A stretch of 64,000 nt of DNA from Trachythela sp. YZ-2020 (GCA_016169945.1 JADLSH010000249.1:1488001-1552000), one strand, 5' to 3'; shown: positions 11,667 to 22,924, counted from the stretch's first letter. Notes: generated by a model not told the origin, from the letters alone. Numbers and translations: made by a program.

Positions 11667-12016
11667 CAATCCATCACAATCGCTGACAGCCACCTTATAT
11701 TTATGCGGAATTGTTTTGCCAATCAAATAACAATGCTCCTCCATCTTAACACTTTCCAAAGTACCATTACCATAATAATGTTCCACCTTAAAATCTGGAC
11801 CAAATAGATGCTTGTTTATGCGTAGTTTCATGTGGTATTCTTTGCCATTTGCTTTGAATTTGTAATGAAAATAATCTTTGTCGTCGACCACGTTTATTGA
11901 TCTTTTTCGTCTGCGTCTACTAGAGCCGTCAGTGAGGTAGCCTAAGTGAGATTTCTCGTCATCCGTTATTGTAGGGAAGTCGATTTCATAACTTCGTAGA
12001 TTTCTTATTAGAATAC
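11667..12016 (-). CDS. ADAM/ADAMTS-type propeptide exon (partial gene)
   Basis: On the minus strand an acceptor (TTTATTTCAG) precedes 12016 and a donor (GTGAGT) follows 11667, enclosing a 350-nt exon of about 116 aa. It reads LRSYEIDFPTITDDE, a basic RRRRKR stretch, then YFHYKFKANGKEYHMKLRIN, GPDFKVEHY, HCYLIGKTI and SDCDGL. This order (YEI start, F-G-YHL-L core, then a conserved Cys near CYxxG and SxCxGL) is the reprolysin propeptide pattern of secreted zinc metalloproteases. The exon starts in phase 1 and ends in phase 0. I found no catalytic exon (HExxH) or thrombospondin repeats on this strand within the window. They could lie left of 11667 or outside it, or the exon could be an orphan. 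The frame is open with no decay, which favours a real gene. Confidence 0.65.
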
Positions 12017-12038
12017 CTGAAATAAAGATGATAGAAGC

Positions 12039-12300
12039 TTGGTCAAAAACGAGGATGAGAGTTGATGAGAGTTGGCAAGAGAGAGTTGCATGAGAATTTC
12101 ATCAACTTTCATTCTCTGGTCAAACGATAACAAGAGTTGCATGAGAGTTGACTGGATATTACGGCGCGTACCGGTCAAACGAGGGAAAACTCTGATCAAT
12201 TCTCATCAAATTTGAACAAGCTCAAAGTTGATGAGAGTGCACGAGAGTTGATGAGAGTTGGCGGTCAAACGCGAGCGAGAGTTGCAACTCTCAACAATGA
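12039..12300. repeat. GATGAGAGTTG-rich foldback element
   Basis: Starts TTGGTCAAA and repeats GTTGATGAGAGTTG many times in both orientations, with GCGGTCAAACG and GAGAGTTGCAACTCTC near the right end. Related copies are at about 25490-25610 and 31670-31915. The element begins about 22 nt from the acceptor of the propeptide exon. Confidence 0.65.
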
Positions 12301-12889
12301 GACTGAGTGTTTTATATCACCTACATCACACCTGTATATAACTTGTAACATTTTATAGTGGCTTTCATAATTCCCGAAGATGGCTAAAGATTAGTCGAAA
12401 CGTAGAATTGTAAAAATGACATTTTTCGGAGTTTCCATTGTGCTGTATTTTAGTCTGAATTTGCGCAGTGGAATTTGCCACCCAAAACGGCGGAAGTCAA
12501 ATAAATTACGAGAGTTGTTTTCGTCGCTTGCGAGGGCTGAATAGCGCCAATATTGTGGTAGGATTACAGACTAATATCTTTCTTACGGAGTGCATCCATC
12601 ATCAAGGACATTATCACAGTACGCACGAAAGCAGCAGCTTGGCGCCTCGTAAGATATAGCAAGCACTTAGTCAAACGATTAACGACTATATTTAACGGCA
12701 TGAGATTTATAGAACCGTGGCAGCCACCAAAATAGAGGGGCCAGAAGCTACTATATCGCCATGCAGGAAGTTCTGACTCATATTAAGCCAAAGTCAACTC
12801 TTATAATTTTAGGTTCATATAATTATAAAGTTGCCTTAATCCCTCGGAAAAATTTGTATATAATAATCATTAACTGCGTTTCATTCCAA
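12301..12889. other. Gene-free spacer
   Basis: A short open frame on + (12468-12659) has no recognisable similarity. CCCGAAGATGGCTAAAGATT followed by AGTCGAAACGTAGAA (12375-12409) resembles the widespread retroelement motif that encodes a GWF..ETS-type C-terminus region, but is too short to assign. Confidence 0.3.
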
Positions 12890-13395
12890 AGAGATTAAAC
12901 TAAACTATACTCCAGTGGTCAACAAGAGGAAATCTAAACTAAACTAACCCTATTAATACTCTATAGCTTTATCAGTTCTAAACAGTCCTCTCTAGAGGTC
13001 CAATAAGGACTGTTCCCTTAATGCTTCATTGTTAGTACAGGAGGAAAACTGAACTATAAACTAACAATATTTATACTGGATAGTCTTATCAGTTCTAAAC
13101 AGTTCTCTCTAGAGGTTCCAGTAAGGACTATTCCCTTATTGTTCCAGTTTTAGCACAAGAGGAAACCTAAACGAAACTTATTTTATCTATACTGGAGAAC
13201 TATGTCAGTTCTAAACTGTTTTTTCTAAAGGTCCAGTAAGGGTCAACCAAAAATAGTCCAGTGTTAGAATAGGAGGAATTCTGCGGTGTTTGGTATAAAG
13301 TCAAACTGGAAGCACTCTTCTCACATGCGACTGAGGCGAGATTATAACAGACAACTGCATATTGCAGGAATTGAACACTGGTCACAGATGTTAAA
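12890..13395 (-). mobile_element. SINE with three tandem tail units, reverse orientation
   Basis: Reading the minus strand, a head with CAATATGCAGTTGTCTG (about 13350-13370) precedes tail units with GGTTTCCTCTTG, CCTTACTGGACCTCTAGAGA, GAACTGATAAGAC and CCAGTATAAATA. The family is the same as 2375-2960. Confidence 0.7.
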
Positions 13396-13756
13396 TACAA
13401 ATGCACCAACTTATGGTAGCTGATATCAACTGGGGCTATTTCTCTGTTCGGCCACCTGTTGCTAACCATTTTTGGTAATAAAGTGATTAAAATAATAATA
13501 ACCACCCTGCAACCACATATAGGTTAACTCCCTATTTTAGACTTTAGACTGTGGTTGACCAAGCATATTTATGCTAAGCTTATAATTGGTTGATATTTCC
13601 TTTTTGGAATAACTTATAATTTGGGCTTCATGATATATTTGGTTGTTAAATAGTTACAATGACGTAAGGCTATAAGAATCTCTTGAGACTGGCTCCCAGA
13701 TGTCAGGTACCGTTTTCAACAAGCTGCTTCGAAACATCAAGTGTTTTTATGTTTTT

Positions 13757-14230
13757 CAGGTAGTTCAGACACAAACCACGACAGCTTATTGTAGAATACT
13801 ACCTACACTGGACCCCCACGTTTGAGATATCTTTTTCAAGCACTTCAGACACAAACCACGACAGCTTATAGTAGAATACTACCTACACTGGACCCCCACG
13901 TTTGAGATATCTTTTTCAAGCACTTCAGACACAAACCACGACAGCTTATAGTAGAATACTACCTACACTGGACCCCCACGTTTGAGATATCTTTTTCAAG
14001 CACTTCAGACAAACCACGACAGCTTATAGTAGAATACTACCTACACTGGACCCCCACGTTTGAGATATTTTTTCACGTAGTTCAGACACAAACCACGGCA
14101 GCATATTGTAGAATATTACCTACAATGGATCTCCACGTTTGAGATATCTTTTTCAGGTAGTTCAGACGTACGCAAACCATGCCAGCTTATTTTTTAATAC
14201 TACATGCATACACTGGAGAATTATGTTTGG
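13757..14230 (+). repeat. 80-bp minisatellite, six units
   Basis: TTCAGACACAAACCACG starts units at about 13762, 13845, 13924, 14004, 14079 and 14158. Each continues CAGCTTATAGTAGAATACTA then CACTGGACCCCCACGTTTGA and AGATATCTTTTTCA. The middle units are nearly identical, so the array expanded recently. Confidence 0.9.
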
Positions 14231-15200
14231 TATATTAGATGCGTGCAATTTATTCTAAAAAACAAATATTTCAACACATGAAGTAGTTGTTTTACACACT
14301 CAAAAAATACAAAGACTGTCAACAACACTAATGGTTTGCGTCAGACGTGGAATATCGTCTATTTCGGGAAATGGGATGAAAGAAAGAAAAATGGCGGAAT
14401 TCAACGATAAAAACTATGGGAAACAATGTAAAACGATTTGAGCGCGGGATTTTGGTATTACGAAAGTGTGAACCCACTAAAACCCATTAAAATTCGTTTA
14501 TGGGAATATACATGGAATGCCCCAACAACACCCCTTCATGAAGTTGATATAATCAAATGTCATCATTTTGGAGCTTTTAAGGAAAATGTCGAAATGACAA
14601 ACCCGAAAGTCATGACTAAGGTCACTAAGCAGTCTATATTTATTTACAGATCTAAGTAACTATATAAATCATATCAGTGTAGTAGTTATAAAGCATTCAT
14701 ACAGAATTTTAAAGTAAACCAAAACCAAATTTCAGTCTGAAAATGCCAGAAATGGCCATTCTGGACATCTACGTTTCCAGGGGATAGCGCCCCCCCCCCT
14801 CCCCCCTATAGCTATGCAGGCACGCAATAGGTAATACCATGCATTACTATAAACAATTAGCCTCAGCCTCGCCATTGCTTCACAATCTGTTCTCTTTTTT
14901 GAAACGGGCATTTTTAAATTCTTAGTAGGATGACACCTGATTGAATATTCATGTTTAATCGTAACTTCGTACATTGTCGTTGACATATTTTAATAACTAC
15001 ATGCTGCCATGCTGCTCATCCAATTTTCAACGTCGCCGGCGGAACGGGACAAACTGATTGCAAAAAGGTCAATAGGAAATCAATGTTAATAAAGACAGTA
15101 ACAGTCAATTTAGTTATAAATCATGTTTTACCAGTCTTGTTTGAATTGGACGCATATAGTGAAGTATTTGACTCGTGTTGAAACATATACCCTGTAGGTG
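14231..15200. other. Gene-free spacer with short C-tract
   Basis: An open frame at about 14438-14659 (+) has no Met at its start and no recognisable family. A C-run (GCGCCCCCCCCCCTCCCCCC) lies near 14788. Nothing else is supported. Confidence 0.35.
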
Positions 15201-15318
15201 ACGCTATGTCAATCAGTATAGTTAATCAGTATGAAGTGGTCCAAGTGCGCATGACAAGTTGTGGCACAGTGATTAGGCGCGCGTGTCTTTTAGGTCTGCC
15301 ACCAATAAGGCTCGACTT

Positions 15319-15665
15319 CTACGCACGTAATAACGCGCAAGTTTTAACAAACCTGCAGCAGACTTGTACCAATGCTGCTTCAACAACTTGTCGTCAGGAT
15401 GTGTACGTTCGCACTGCCTGTTCCCAGTTTGTTGAAAAGTTGTCATCGGCTTCTTGACAACTTGCTACAAGGTTGTTGACTCAACAGACTTTGTTACAAG
15501 TTGTTCCAACAACTTGTTATCGTCCTGCAATTCAACACAAGTTGCGAGTGACAACCTTGTAGCAACTGGATAAAATGACAACATTGTTACAACTTGTTGA
15601 CAAGCTTGCTACAAGTCTGCTGCGAACACATCTTGTTGACAAGATGTGAGATTTTACGTGTGTAC
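15319..15665. mobile_element. ACAACTTGT-rich foldback element, copy 1
   Basis: Ends are inverted (ACGCACGTAATAAC on the left, TTACGTGTGTACA on the right). Inside, ACAACTTGTTGACAAG and ACAAGTTGTTCCAACAACTT recur in both orientations, giving dense self-complementarity. A second copy is at 55220-55545. Confidence 0.7.
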
Positions 15666-15679
15666 AATACGCTGTCATG

Positions 15680-15731
<52 letters not shown>

Positions 15732-15742
15732 GCAACAACAGA
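15680..15742. repeat. (CAA)n microsatellite
   Basis: About 20 uninterrupted or near-uninterrupted CAA triplets. Translated on the minus strand it yields a poly-Leu frame that is an artefact of the repeat. Confidence 0.95.
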
Positions 15743-15759
15743 AACATTACCAAATTTAA

Positions 15760-17005
15760 AATTTTAGCGATTGAAGTTATTATAGTCGGTACATGATTCA
15801 CAAACAAAAACACACGGGCACACAATGGCGCAATAGTCTCACGGCGTTAGGTTTTACTTACTAATCTATAGAAACATTATGTAATATTTTTTATGCAATC
15901 AGATTTGATTTCTGCCTTAAATTTCCAACTTGATAGGCTTTTGGTATTTCCACTAATGGAGTGTTTTTACTAATGGTCACGTGCCTCATCCTCAGTTGCT
16001 CGTGAAGAAAGTGATCCCAGTAATTAAACGTAGTAAACGTAGTTTAAGGTCAAAAGTTCAAGTAGACACTGGCGCTCGCAGATTATGCTAACAGCACACG
16101 TCAACACCGCATGAGCGATTACGTATGACTTTCCGCCCAGTGTATTTGTATTGTGAAATACGGATGGTTTGAATGACGGAACGCTGTGGCGCGGTACGAT
16201 AATTAAGAGAAAAATTCCATTGCGAAGGCTAGAACCATCGAGAGAAAATACCCTGGGTACGAGGTTGGGCTAGAACTTACTATAAAATGCCCAATCATTG
16301 TACAAAAAAAGGATGAACTTGGGCGAAGAACAGATCTTGCATGCGTAGTTGGTTTTGACGGATGATCTGTACACAGTGGCGACACGTAACGAATTAAATG
16401 TACTTCGTTACTGTACTAAGTATAATTTTTTGAGCAGTGGGCATGCATGTAACGAAGTAAATTTTTGCCAGAGTACTTTTACTTGGAACGAAGTCGTTTA
16501 ATGATGTAACGGTATACTTCGTTATTATCATTTTGTGGCGAAGTATTTTGTTACTTTCGTTAAGTTTTACCTGATCTATTCCTGAAAAATATACAAAATA
16601 TAGACAGAGAATTTCGAATGACCTTTACCAGTGCGATAGTATACAGTTCACATAGTACATCCAATGAGTTGATGAGTAGTCGTTGATCACCAGTGCATGG
16701 ATCTCACTATTCTTCGCTAGAGTACGTTACTACGCTATAATTATAACGGCACTCAGCAGCGCTATTGCATGGCAGTGTCGCGCGTATTAAATTGGACCGT
16801 AATTTTGGAATGGCCTGTTAGATAAGCATTTGTCATGACATAAAAATGATAGATGCACTGTGATTGTTCGTTTTGAGCACAAATTCTGCAGTCATCCTCG
16901 CAGTTATCACCTCCTACAAATTTGCTTGCATTTAGGGAACCTTAAAGGCCCGTTTACACTACGCACGATTATTGGCACGGCACGGATAAAACTGGTACCC
17001 GTACA
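15760..17005. other. Gene-free region with dispersed repeat fragments
   Basis: Contains CCTGGGTACGAGGTTGG at 16251-16267, a motif I associate with cnidarian dispersed repeats, and a cluster of ACTTCGTTAC/GTAACGAAGT inverted motifs at 16388-16560. The block AAAAGTTCAAGTAGACACTG followed by GCGCTCGCAGATTATGCTAA (about 16050-16100) recurs at 17240-17290. Confidence 0.4.
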
Positions 17006-17009
17006 ATTT

Positions 17010-17055
17010 TTATCCGTGCTGAGACTACCTAAATAGGTAGTCTCAGCACGGGTAA
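17010..17055. repeat. Near-perfect 21-bp inverted repeat
   Basis: TTATCCGTGCTGAGACTACC on the left is mirrored by GGTAGTCTCAGCACGGGTAA on the right, with only about 6 nt between. It sits inside a sequence starting GGCCCGTTTACACTA, typical of a foldback element terminus. Confidence 0.75.
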
Positions 17056-17244
17056 AAGTGGCTCGTGCCCGCGTTTAAATTACAAAAAACAGAAGAGGAA
17101 AGGGCAAAATAATTTCATGGGAGGACCATGCATGCATGACCACAAAAAGCTTCAAGGGGCCCTGGTTTACCAAATTTGTTAACAATCGACCCCTTATACA
17201 CACAATTTTGCTCCATTTGTATTGTCCTGTCTTTTATAAGATCA

Positions 17245-17590
17245 AAAGTTCAAGTGGCTACTGGCGCTCGCAGATTATGCTAACAACACACGTCAACGCA
17301 AGTGCCGGAAACCGGAACGACGGAACACTGCGGGACGGAATTTAAGATTATTTTAGAATAATCTTGTAATGTGAACCCCTAAAACTGTAAATGATAAATG
17401 ATAAAATATACAATGCAGTGTTAGATTAATTATGCCAACAACACGTCAACGCAAGCAAGTGAAACGACCGGACGGACGGACGACGGAATTTATTTAAATT
17501 TATTTATTATCAATAATCTTGTAATGTAACCACCACAAAATAAAAGACTATAAATTTGTCATTGTAAAATACTTAATGCAGTGTTGTAGT
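17245..17590. repeat. Tandem duplication of about 175 bp
   Basis: Two adjacent copies share TTATGCTAACAACACACGTC-like text, GACGGAACACTG/GGACGGACGACGG, AATAATCTTGTAATGT and AATGCAGTGTT. The second copy (about 17430-17585) is diverged. Confidence 0.55.
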
Positions 17591-17848
17591 TTCGACTACG
17601 CATCCAAATGACGCGTTCTGCGTCGGGATAAAATTACAGTTGAATCATAACATGTATAGCTGAGACTGGAAGAATTAAAATATGCATATCAAAGTATTCA
17701 ACCTTTCAATAATCCATGCATGTGTGTTTTCATATGGATACAACAGAATTTGAGCCCATTCCTATAGGGGTCTTCCAACGACATGCAAGACAGAACAAAA
17801 AAAAACAATTAGCGGAGATCTGCTACATGTCAATTCGAGAGCTAAATG

Positions 17849-18052
17849 TCAATCCCTACGTGAATGAAAAATTCCTTTTTCGCGGTTAGATCGATTTGGC
17901 TGGAAGCCCATACTCTCACTAATGTCCTCGCTAAAGGTCAAAATATATTTGGTCGGGTTAACCATTACCAAATGTTTATGAAATTGTCTTACACACAGAA
18001 TGAAGTATTTTCTAGCTAGCCTTCCATTAGAATTAAGACAGCTAGAGAACAC
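17849..18052 (-). pseudogene. Possible Polinton/Maverick-like coding fragment
   Basis: The minus-strand frame reads FHKHLVMVNPTKYILTFSED and then ISESMGFQPNR. This resembles the (y)xLxFSxxLxxxLGF strand pattern of a minor-capsid-like protein of Polinton elements in animal genomes. Only about 60 residues are open, and flanking frames contain stops. No other Polinton gene is visible. This is a weak, memory-based resemblance. Confidence 0.22.
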
Positions 18053-18102
18053 TAATGCTTTTAAAATCTTTCTTTTGAATACTGCAAGAGATAAAAATAC
18101 GA

Positions 18103-18121
18103 TTTGAGAGTATAGTATATA

Positions 18122-18181
<60 letters not shown>

Positions 18182-18193
18182 TATACTCTCAAA
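18103..18193. repeat. (TA)n hairpin with TTTGAGAGTATAG arms
   Basis: TTTGAGAGTATAG (18103-18115) and CTATACTCTCAAA (18181-18193) are exact reverse complements that flank a long TA microsatellite, so the whole block is one palindrome. Confidence 0.9.
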
Positions 18194-18199
18194 TATATA

Positions 18200-18545
18200 T
18201 TTATATAATCTATATTTTTATCAGTGCAGTCTAGTCTATGTTTGCTGCATGTATATTGTAAGTACTCATGTATCCTATTGTGTAACTCTTTTGTTGAGGA
18301 CCATATGTTCCAGATCATCCATTTTGCTGTTTAGTGTAACCCCATCTATCTATAGATATATTATGTAAATAATTTTAAATCTATTATACCAAAAAACACA
18401 AAAATAATGTAAATATAGTTTTGTTACAATCTACACGGCTTCTAGGTAGACCAGATTTAATAATTTAATATTTGTAAATGTTATTTCTGATAGAACCACC
18501 GTGTTTAAATAAAATGTATCTATCTATCTCATCTATCTATCTATA
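18200..18545 (+). mobile_element. Probable LINE 3-prime tail ending in (TCTA)n
   Basis: An AT-rich stretch ends AAATAAAATGTATCTATCTA followed by more TCTA units. The reverse-strand counterpart at 54250-54400 starts with GATAGATAGATGGTTTTATT. A polyadenylation-like AATAAA plus terminal microsatellite is characteristic of non-LTR retrotransposon tails. No coding remnant is visible here. Confidence 0.4.
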
Positions 18546-19380
18546 TTACGCGGAATTTAAGGCTGTGTACAGGCCTTTTACAGGATAGTATGGTAAATTC
18601 TTTGTTCAAAATTAATATGATAAAATATGCATGGATGTTCGAATCAATTGGCGAGCTTCTTCCAATTCAGTGTTTCAAAGTTCTTAAATTTGAATCTATT
18701 CTATATTTTATCTCAATATTTTCCACTTATTTTCCAGGACAATATAGTTTGACAAAGAGAAGTGATCGGTCTTGAATGTTTAAAAGTCATAAAGAGTAAA
18801 ATTTTGAATTTTTCATTCCGGAAGTGGTTGATTGGCAAGCAGTGTTTCACTCTTTCTGAAAGGGGGAAAATTGTTCCTCTTTTGAATTAAACAAAGAGAA
18901 ATTCTTTATGTGCAGCCAATTATAGCCACACCAGGTTTTCAACACAAAAGTAAGTACTTGAGCGGGCTGCTGTGAACGGCATAAGGTGCAAGTGTATAGC
19001 CAAACAGACAATAAAGATAATGAAGTTCTTCCTGGATTAAATGCAAGTACCTAGTACGTTATACACAAGTCGAGCCAAATTTGAAGTGCCTTCATTTTTC
19101 AATTTTCACAAGGAAACGAATGGTGTCAACAGCGTGTAAGCTATAAAGGAAGCTGCTCGATAAATATGGGAAATTTTTCACAATTGTTTTGGCTAACAAA
19201 CACGTCACATCCTTCAACAAATTTCTCGATTTTGTGAGACTAATAGAGAAACTAGTCTAAATCGAAAATTGCTGACGCAACTGTAATCATTGCTGACGCA
19301 ACTCTAATCAAATAAATTTTAGACTATAGTGCATATATTAGCCAGACTTCAAAACTATACTCTGCGTGTATAAATACAAA
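18546..19380. other. Gene-free spacer
   Basis: I see no exon or repeat boundary. Two short stretches repeat ATTGCTGACGCAACT at about 19268-19305. Confidence 0.4.
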
Positions 19381-19384
19381 ATTG

Positions 19385-19565
19385 TATTTATACTTAAAGC
19401 TCTACTGGTTCTAAATTGTTCTCTCTAGAGGTCCAGTATGGGTCAACCACTATAGCATGCTTCAGTCATGCAAGAAGAAACCTATCATTCAAACTAACAT
19501 TATTTATATACTAGATAGTCTAAGCCTCTGTATCATATCATTTCTAAACTGTTCCTCCTGGAAGT
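19385..19565 (-). repeat. Two degraded SINE tail units, reverse orientation
   Basis: TAAATTGTTCTCTCTAGAGG and TCCAGTATGGGTCAACC are reverse-strand versions of the tail core seen at 2375-2960. Confidence 0.55.
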
Positions 19566-19683
19566 TCACAGCATTAAAGGCACGTTTGAGGGTTTGTATA
19601 GGATCAAACTACCTGAGAAATATATCAAGAACTTCGACGTTTCGAGCGAATGCCCTATACATATAGACTATAGACATACGCCT

Positions 19684-19860
19684 GTATTCTAAAAGCTCAC
19701 TCACACACCAGTGGAGGTTCAATCTGAGCTTAACTTGAGTGTGTTTTTGAAAAGCCAGAGGATTAACGCCGAACATGTGAGTGCTCACCTCCAGCTATTC
19801 AAAAATAGCACTGAATTGAAGCTATTGAAGTTCTATTTGATGTGAGTGAGCTTTTAATAC
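19684..19860. repeat. Foldback element with GTATT(C)TAAAAGCTCACTCAC ends
   Basis: The left end TAAAAGCTCACTCACAC and right end GTGTGAGTGAGCTTTTA-like sequence (TGTGAGTGAGCTTTTAATAC) are inverted. Internal GTGAGTGCTCACC and AGCTATTCAAAAATAGC add self-complementarity. Confidence 0.65.
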
Positions 19861-20235
19861 CACTGCATAAAAACGTCAAGACTTTAGGCCAAGACGCATT
19901 ATGAATTGACTAACTCTCTTACTATAACATGGGACGGAAAAAGCGTGCAGTGCATCAAATCTAGAATCTATTATTAACACGTTTATTTAAGGAATGTTTA
20001 TACATAATACGGTCACGGAACTTAGGATTAGAAAAAATATTATCTTTAGACTTTAAAAAGCAACATGGAGATTAACGATATTACACAATGATATATGGTC
20101 GCGTTAAGTTGTAGTACACACTGTTTTGTATAATACTCTTAGAACGTTCTATAAAAACAATCTTAAGACTGATTTAAACTATTAGTGTTATATAATGTTC
20201 CTGTGTGGTCACACACACACACACTGACATCATCA
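19861..20235. other. Gene-free spacer
   Basis: AT-rich, with a short (CA)n tract at 20211-20223. Nothing else recognised. Confidence 0.4.
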
Positions 20236-20239
20236 AACT

Positions 20240-20565
20240 CAAAGACTTTTGAATAAAAAAAAAGATCACTGTCCCACACTTTGATCAAATAACTACTTTG
20301 ATTTTGATTAAAGCATACTTACAGCCAAGCTAAAGAAACTTCGATAGTATAAACTAGCCTTAAATTGTTGAAGAGGTTTATACTGTCACGTATATATCAT
20401 ATACTTTGATCAAAGCATACTTCTAGCGAAGAAAATTCGATAGTGTAAACCAGCCTTAAGTTTTTGAAAGAGGTTTACACTGTCACACACTTTGATCAAA
20501 GAAACTTCGATAGAGTAAACCAGCCTTAAATTTTTGAAAGAGGTTTACACTGTCTGTCACACATG
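20240..20565. repeat. Three tandem units with CACTTTGATCAAAG core
   Basis: CACACTTTGATCAAA, GAAACTTCGATAGTATAAAC and CAGCCTTAAATTTTTGAAAG followed by AGGTTTACACTGTC recur three times, at intervals that shorten from about 115 to about 80 bp. Confidence 0.7.
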
Positions 20566-20759
20566 CATTTTGAATATCTTGGCACTGATGCATGGTGTTA
20601 TAATAACGAAAATCAAGGATAAAGTATCAAATACTAGGATAAGCCACGATGACTAGACTAGCGAACTATTGTTATTCTAGGATCATGCTCATGTGAACTT
20701 CGATGCGACAAATGACGTCATTCAAGATTGCATTAACACATTTCCTGTATAATCTTGAA

Positions 20760-21115
20760 TAATAATTTTATTCCAAACAAAGTACCAAAAGAGGTACAAA
20801 GGATACAAACAAATTACAAGGCAATAGATAACACCTAAAACTAGCCTATACTACATAAATATATCTAGTTGTATGATTGTAGTAGATCAAAAGTTGTTAA
20901 TATGTCATAACAGTATTTGGAAGAATTTTTTAAAACATCGCATAGCAATAACCGATAATGAAACAGGTCTTGTAAATTGAATAACATAAATGATTTATTT
21001 ATTCTCAATGAAATTATTCCTTAGGGTTACAAACACTGCATTTCTGTATGACATTAGGTAAAGTTGTTCATTCCCCGCTTCATTCAGATCACAATGTTTA
21101 CATATTCTATCGCAG
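20760..21115 (-). pseudogene. Degenerate LINE C-terminal fragment
   Basis: The minus strand from about 21115 reads DRICKHCDLNEAGNEQLYLM followed by SYRNAVFVTLRNNFIENK and a stop. The RxCxxC...NExxNExxxL pattern is the C-terminal cysteine-rich end of non-LTR retrotransposon ORF2 proteins. It is followed by an AT-rich 3-prime tail toward 20760, where the sequence reads TTTTATTCCAAAC on +. The rest of the reverse transcriptase is absent. Confidence 0.5.
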
Positions 21116-21139
21116 TTTTAACGCGGTTTTAACCTCTTT

Positions 21140-21450
21140 GACTAGGATTCGATTACTGCAATATGCAGTTGTTTGATAATAATTTCTCCTCCAAGAGTTT
21201 TTCAGTTTGGTCAACAGCGTACGTTTTCTCCTGGTACTCCAGTTTCCTCCTGTAGTAACACTGGTCAAAAGGGATGGACTTTCTTGGATTTCTAAAGGGT
21301 GGAAATTTCTATAGAACTGATAGAGCTATATCCAGTGTAAATAAAGTTGGTTAAGTTCAATAAGGAATTGCTCCGACTGGACCTCTAATTTCTAAAATTG
21401 ATATACAGCTATACAAGATAGAGTTTGATTAGTCTGGTCTCTTAAGATAT
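21140..21450 (+). mobile_element. SINE head with one to two tail units
   Basis: GGATTCGATTACTGC (B-box-like), AATATGCAGTTG, then CTCCAGTTTCCTCCTGTAGT and AACACTGG, then the tail core with AGAACTGATAGAGCTATATC. It is the most complete + strand head of the AATATGCAGTTG SINE family. Confidence 0.7.
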
Positions 21451-21854
21451 TAGTAAATCAGTATGTCCAGTATAGTTAAAACCTATGGTGGTAAGACTGA
21501 TAATATGCATGCATGGAGATAGGGCCATATAGCCTTGATGACGTGTTCTGCGCAAAGGATATTCTAGCTATAATGTTATGCAAACACTCTTGGAAATATT
21601 TATACCTGGGATTGGTACTGAACTGAGGTAGAGAAATTGAACATCAATTTTTTATTACATGTACATCCAATTTTTAATGTACCAAAATACAATAATGGCA
21701 GCAACATTAAAAGCAATTCAACTCTTTAAAATAGGGTGCTTCAACTACTGTATTACAATTTTAGTCCTATTTTGTAAATGTCACTCATTTTTCGGCGGAG
21801 GACCTTCGCTTGAAACATAGAAGTTAAATTACTATTTTTGAATTAATGCAATGT

Positions 21855-22075
21855 ATTTTTCAATGTAGAATACTATCTACACACGACCACTACGTTTGAG
21901 ATATCTTTTTCAGGTAGTTCAGACACAAGCCACGGCAACTTATTGTAGAATACTATCTACACAGGACCACTACGTTTAAGATATATTTTTCAGGTAGTTC
22001 AGACACAAACCACGGCAGCTTATTGTAGACTACTACCTACACTGGAGCCACACGTTTGAGATATCTTTATGACAA
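21855..22075 (+). repeat. 80-bp minisatellite, three units
   Basis: Three units with TTTGAGATATCTTTTTCAGG, TAGTTCAGACACAA and CCACGGCAACTTATTGTAGA. They belong to the same family as 13757-14230. Confidence 0.85.
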
Positions 22076-22139
22076 ATGATTTAGACTTACAGTGTGAGAT
22101 TTACGATAAATCATGCAGGCTTAAATCCTTTACTAAAGA

Positions 22140-22585
22140 ATTCTCTATTTTTGTCGGATTAAGTTCGTGTGAAATTCTTAATACGACTATTAGCGTAGTT
22201 AGGGAAATTAACACAGATTTTAAAATATAAATAATGATATCACAATTAATATACTGATTAGCATGTAAGTTTTAATTTACTTTTGTCGGATTTAGTTCGT
22301 GTGAAATTCTTAATACGACTATTAGCATTCTTGGGGATAATTAACACAGATTTTGAGATATAAATGATGATATCACAATCAGTATACTGATTAGCATGTA
22401 AGTTTGAATTTCATTTTGTCGGATTTAGTTCGTGTGAAATTCTTAATACGACTATTAGCATTCTTGGGGATAATTAACACAGATTTTGAGATATTACTAA
22501 TCATATATAATCTTTCATATTAAATCTTTCATATGATATGATGTGATAGCCAATATACCGACTAGCATGATGCCATGGTTATGCA
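22140..22585 (+). repeat. 132-bp tandem repeat, three copies plus a degraded end
   Basis: TTGTCGGATTTAGTTCGTGT recurs at 22151, 22283 and 22416. Each unit continues GAAATTCTTAATACGACTAT, AACACAGATTTT, GATATCACAATCAG and TGATTAGCATGTAAG. Confidence 0.9.
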
Positions 22586-22589
22586 AAAA

Positions 22590-22924
22590 TATAGTCATAC
22601 TGACGCTTTCCACGCAACGGCTTTAAAAAACTCTTACACAAATCGACCTCGCCTATTCCGCAAACTCAAGTAGCCTTTTCATTTTCTATTGTGGTTCAAC
22701 GCATTAACTTCAGACAATTGTGTTTATGAAAGGATAACTCCGACTGGGTTTGGGCAATTAATTATGATGTCAAATAACAACAATTATAACCCTACGAAAC
22801 AATGGATATACGTCTATATGACCATAGGCTATATATGTATCAATATCGTTAACGCCACGCGTAAAGGAAATGTCATAGACTCCTATTATATTTTTACGTA
22901 AACTTGAACTCAACGAGCTTTTTT
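22590..22924. other. Gene-free spacer
   Basis: A 70-residue open frame at 22689-22901 (+) has no recognisable similarity, and no splice evidence supports it. Confidence 0.35.

Noticed and set aside
13757..14230. CRISPR array
   Set aside because: The 80-bp units have no unique spacers and the context is an animal genome.
15532..15825. Poly-Leu protein on the minus strand
   Set aside because: It is the translation of the (CAA)n microsatellite.
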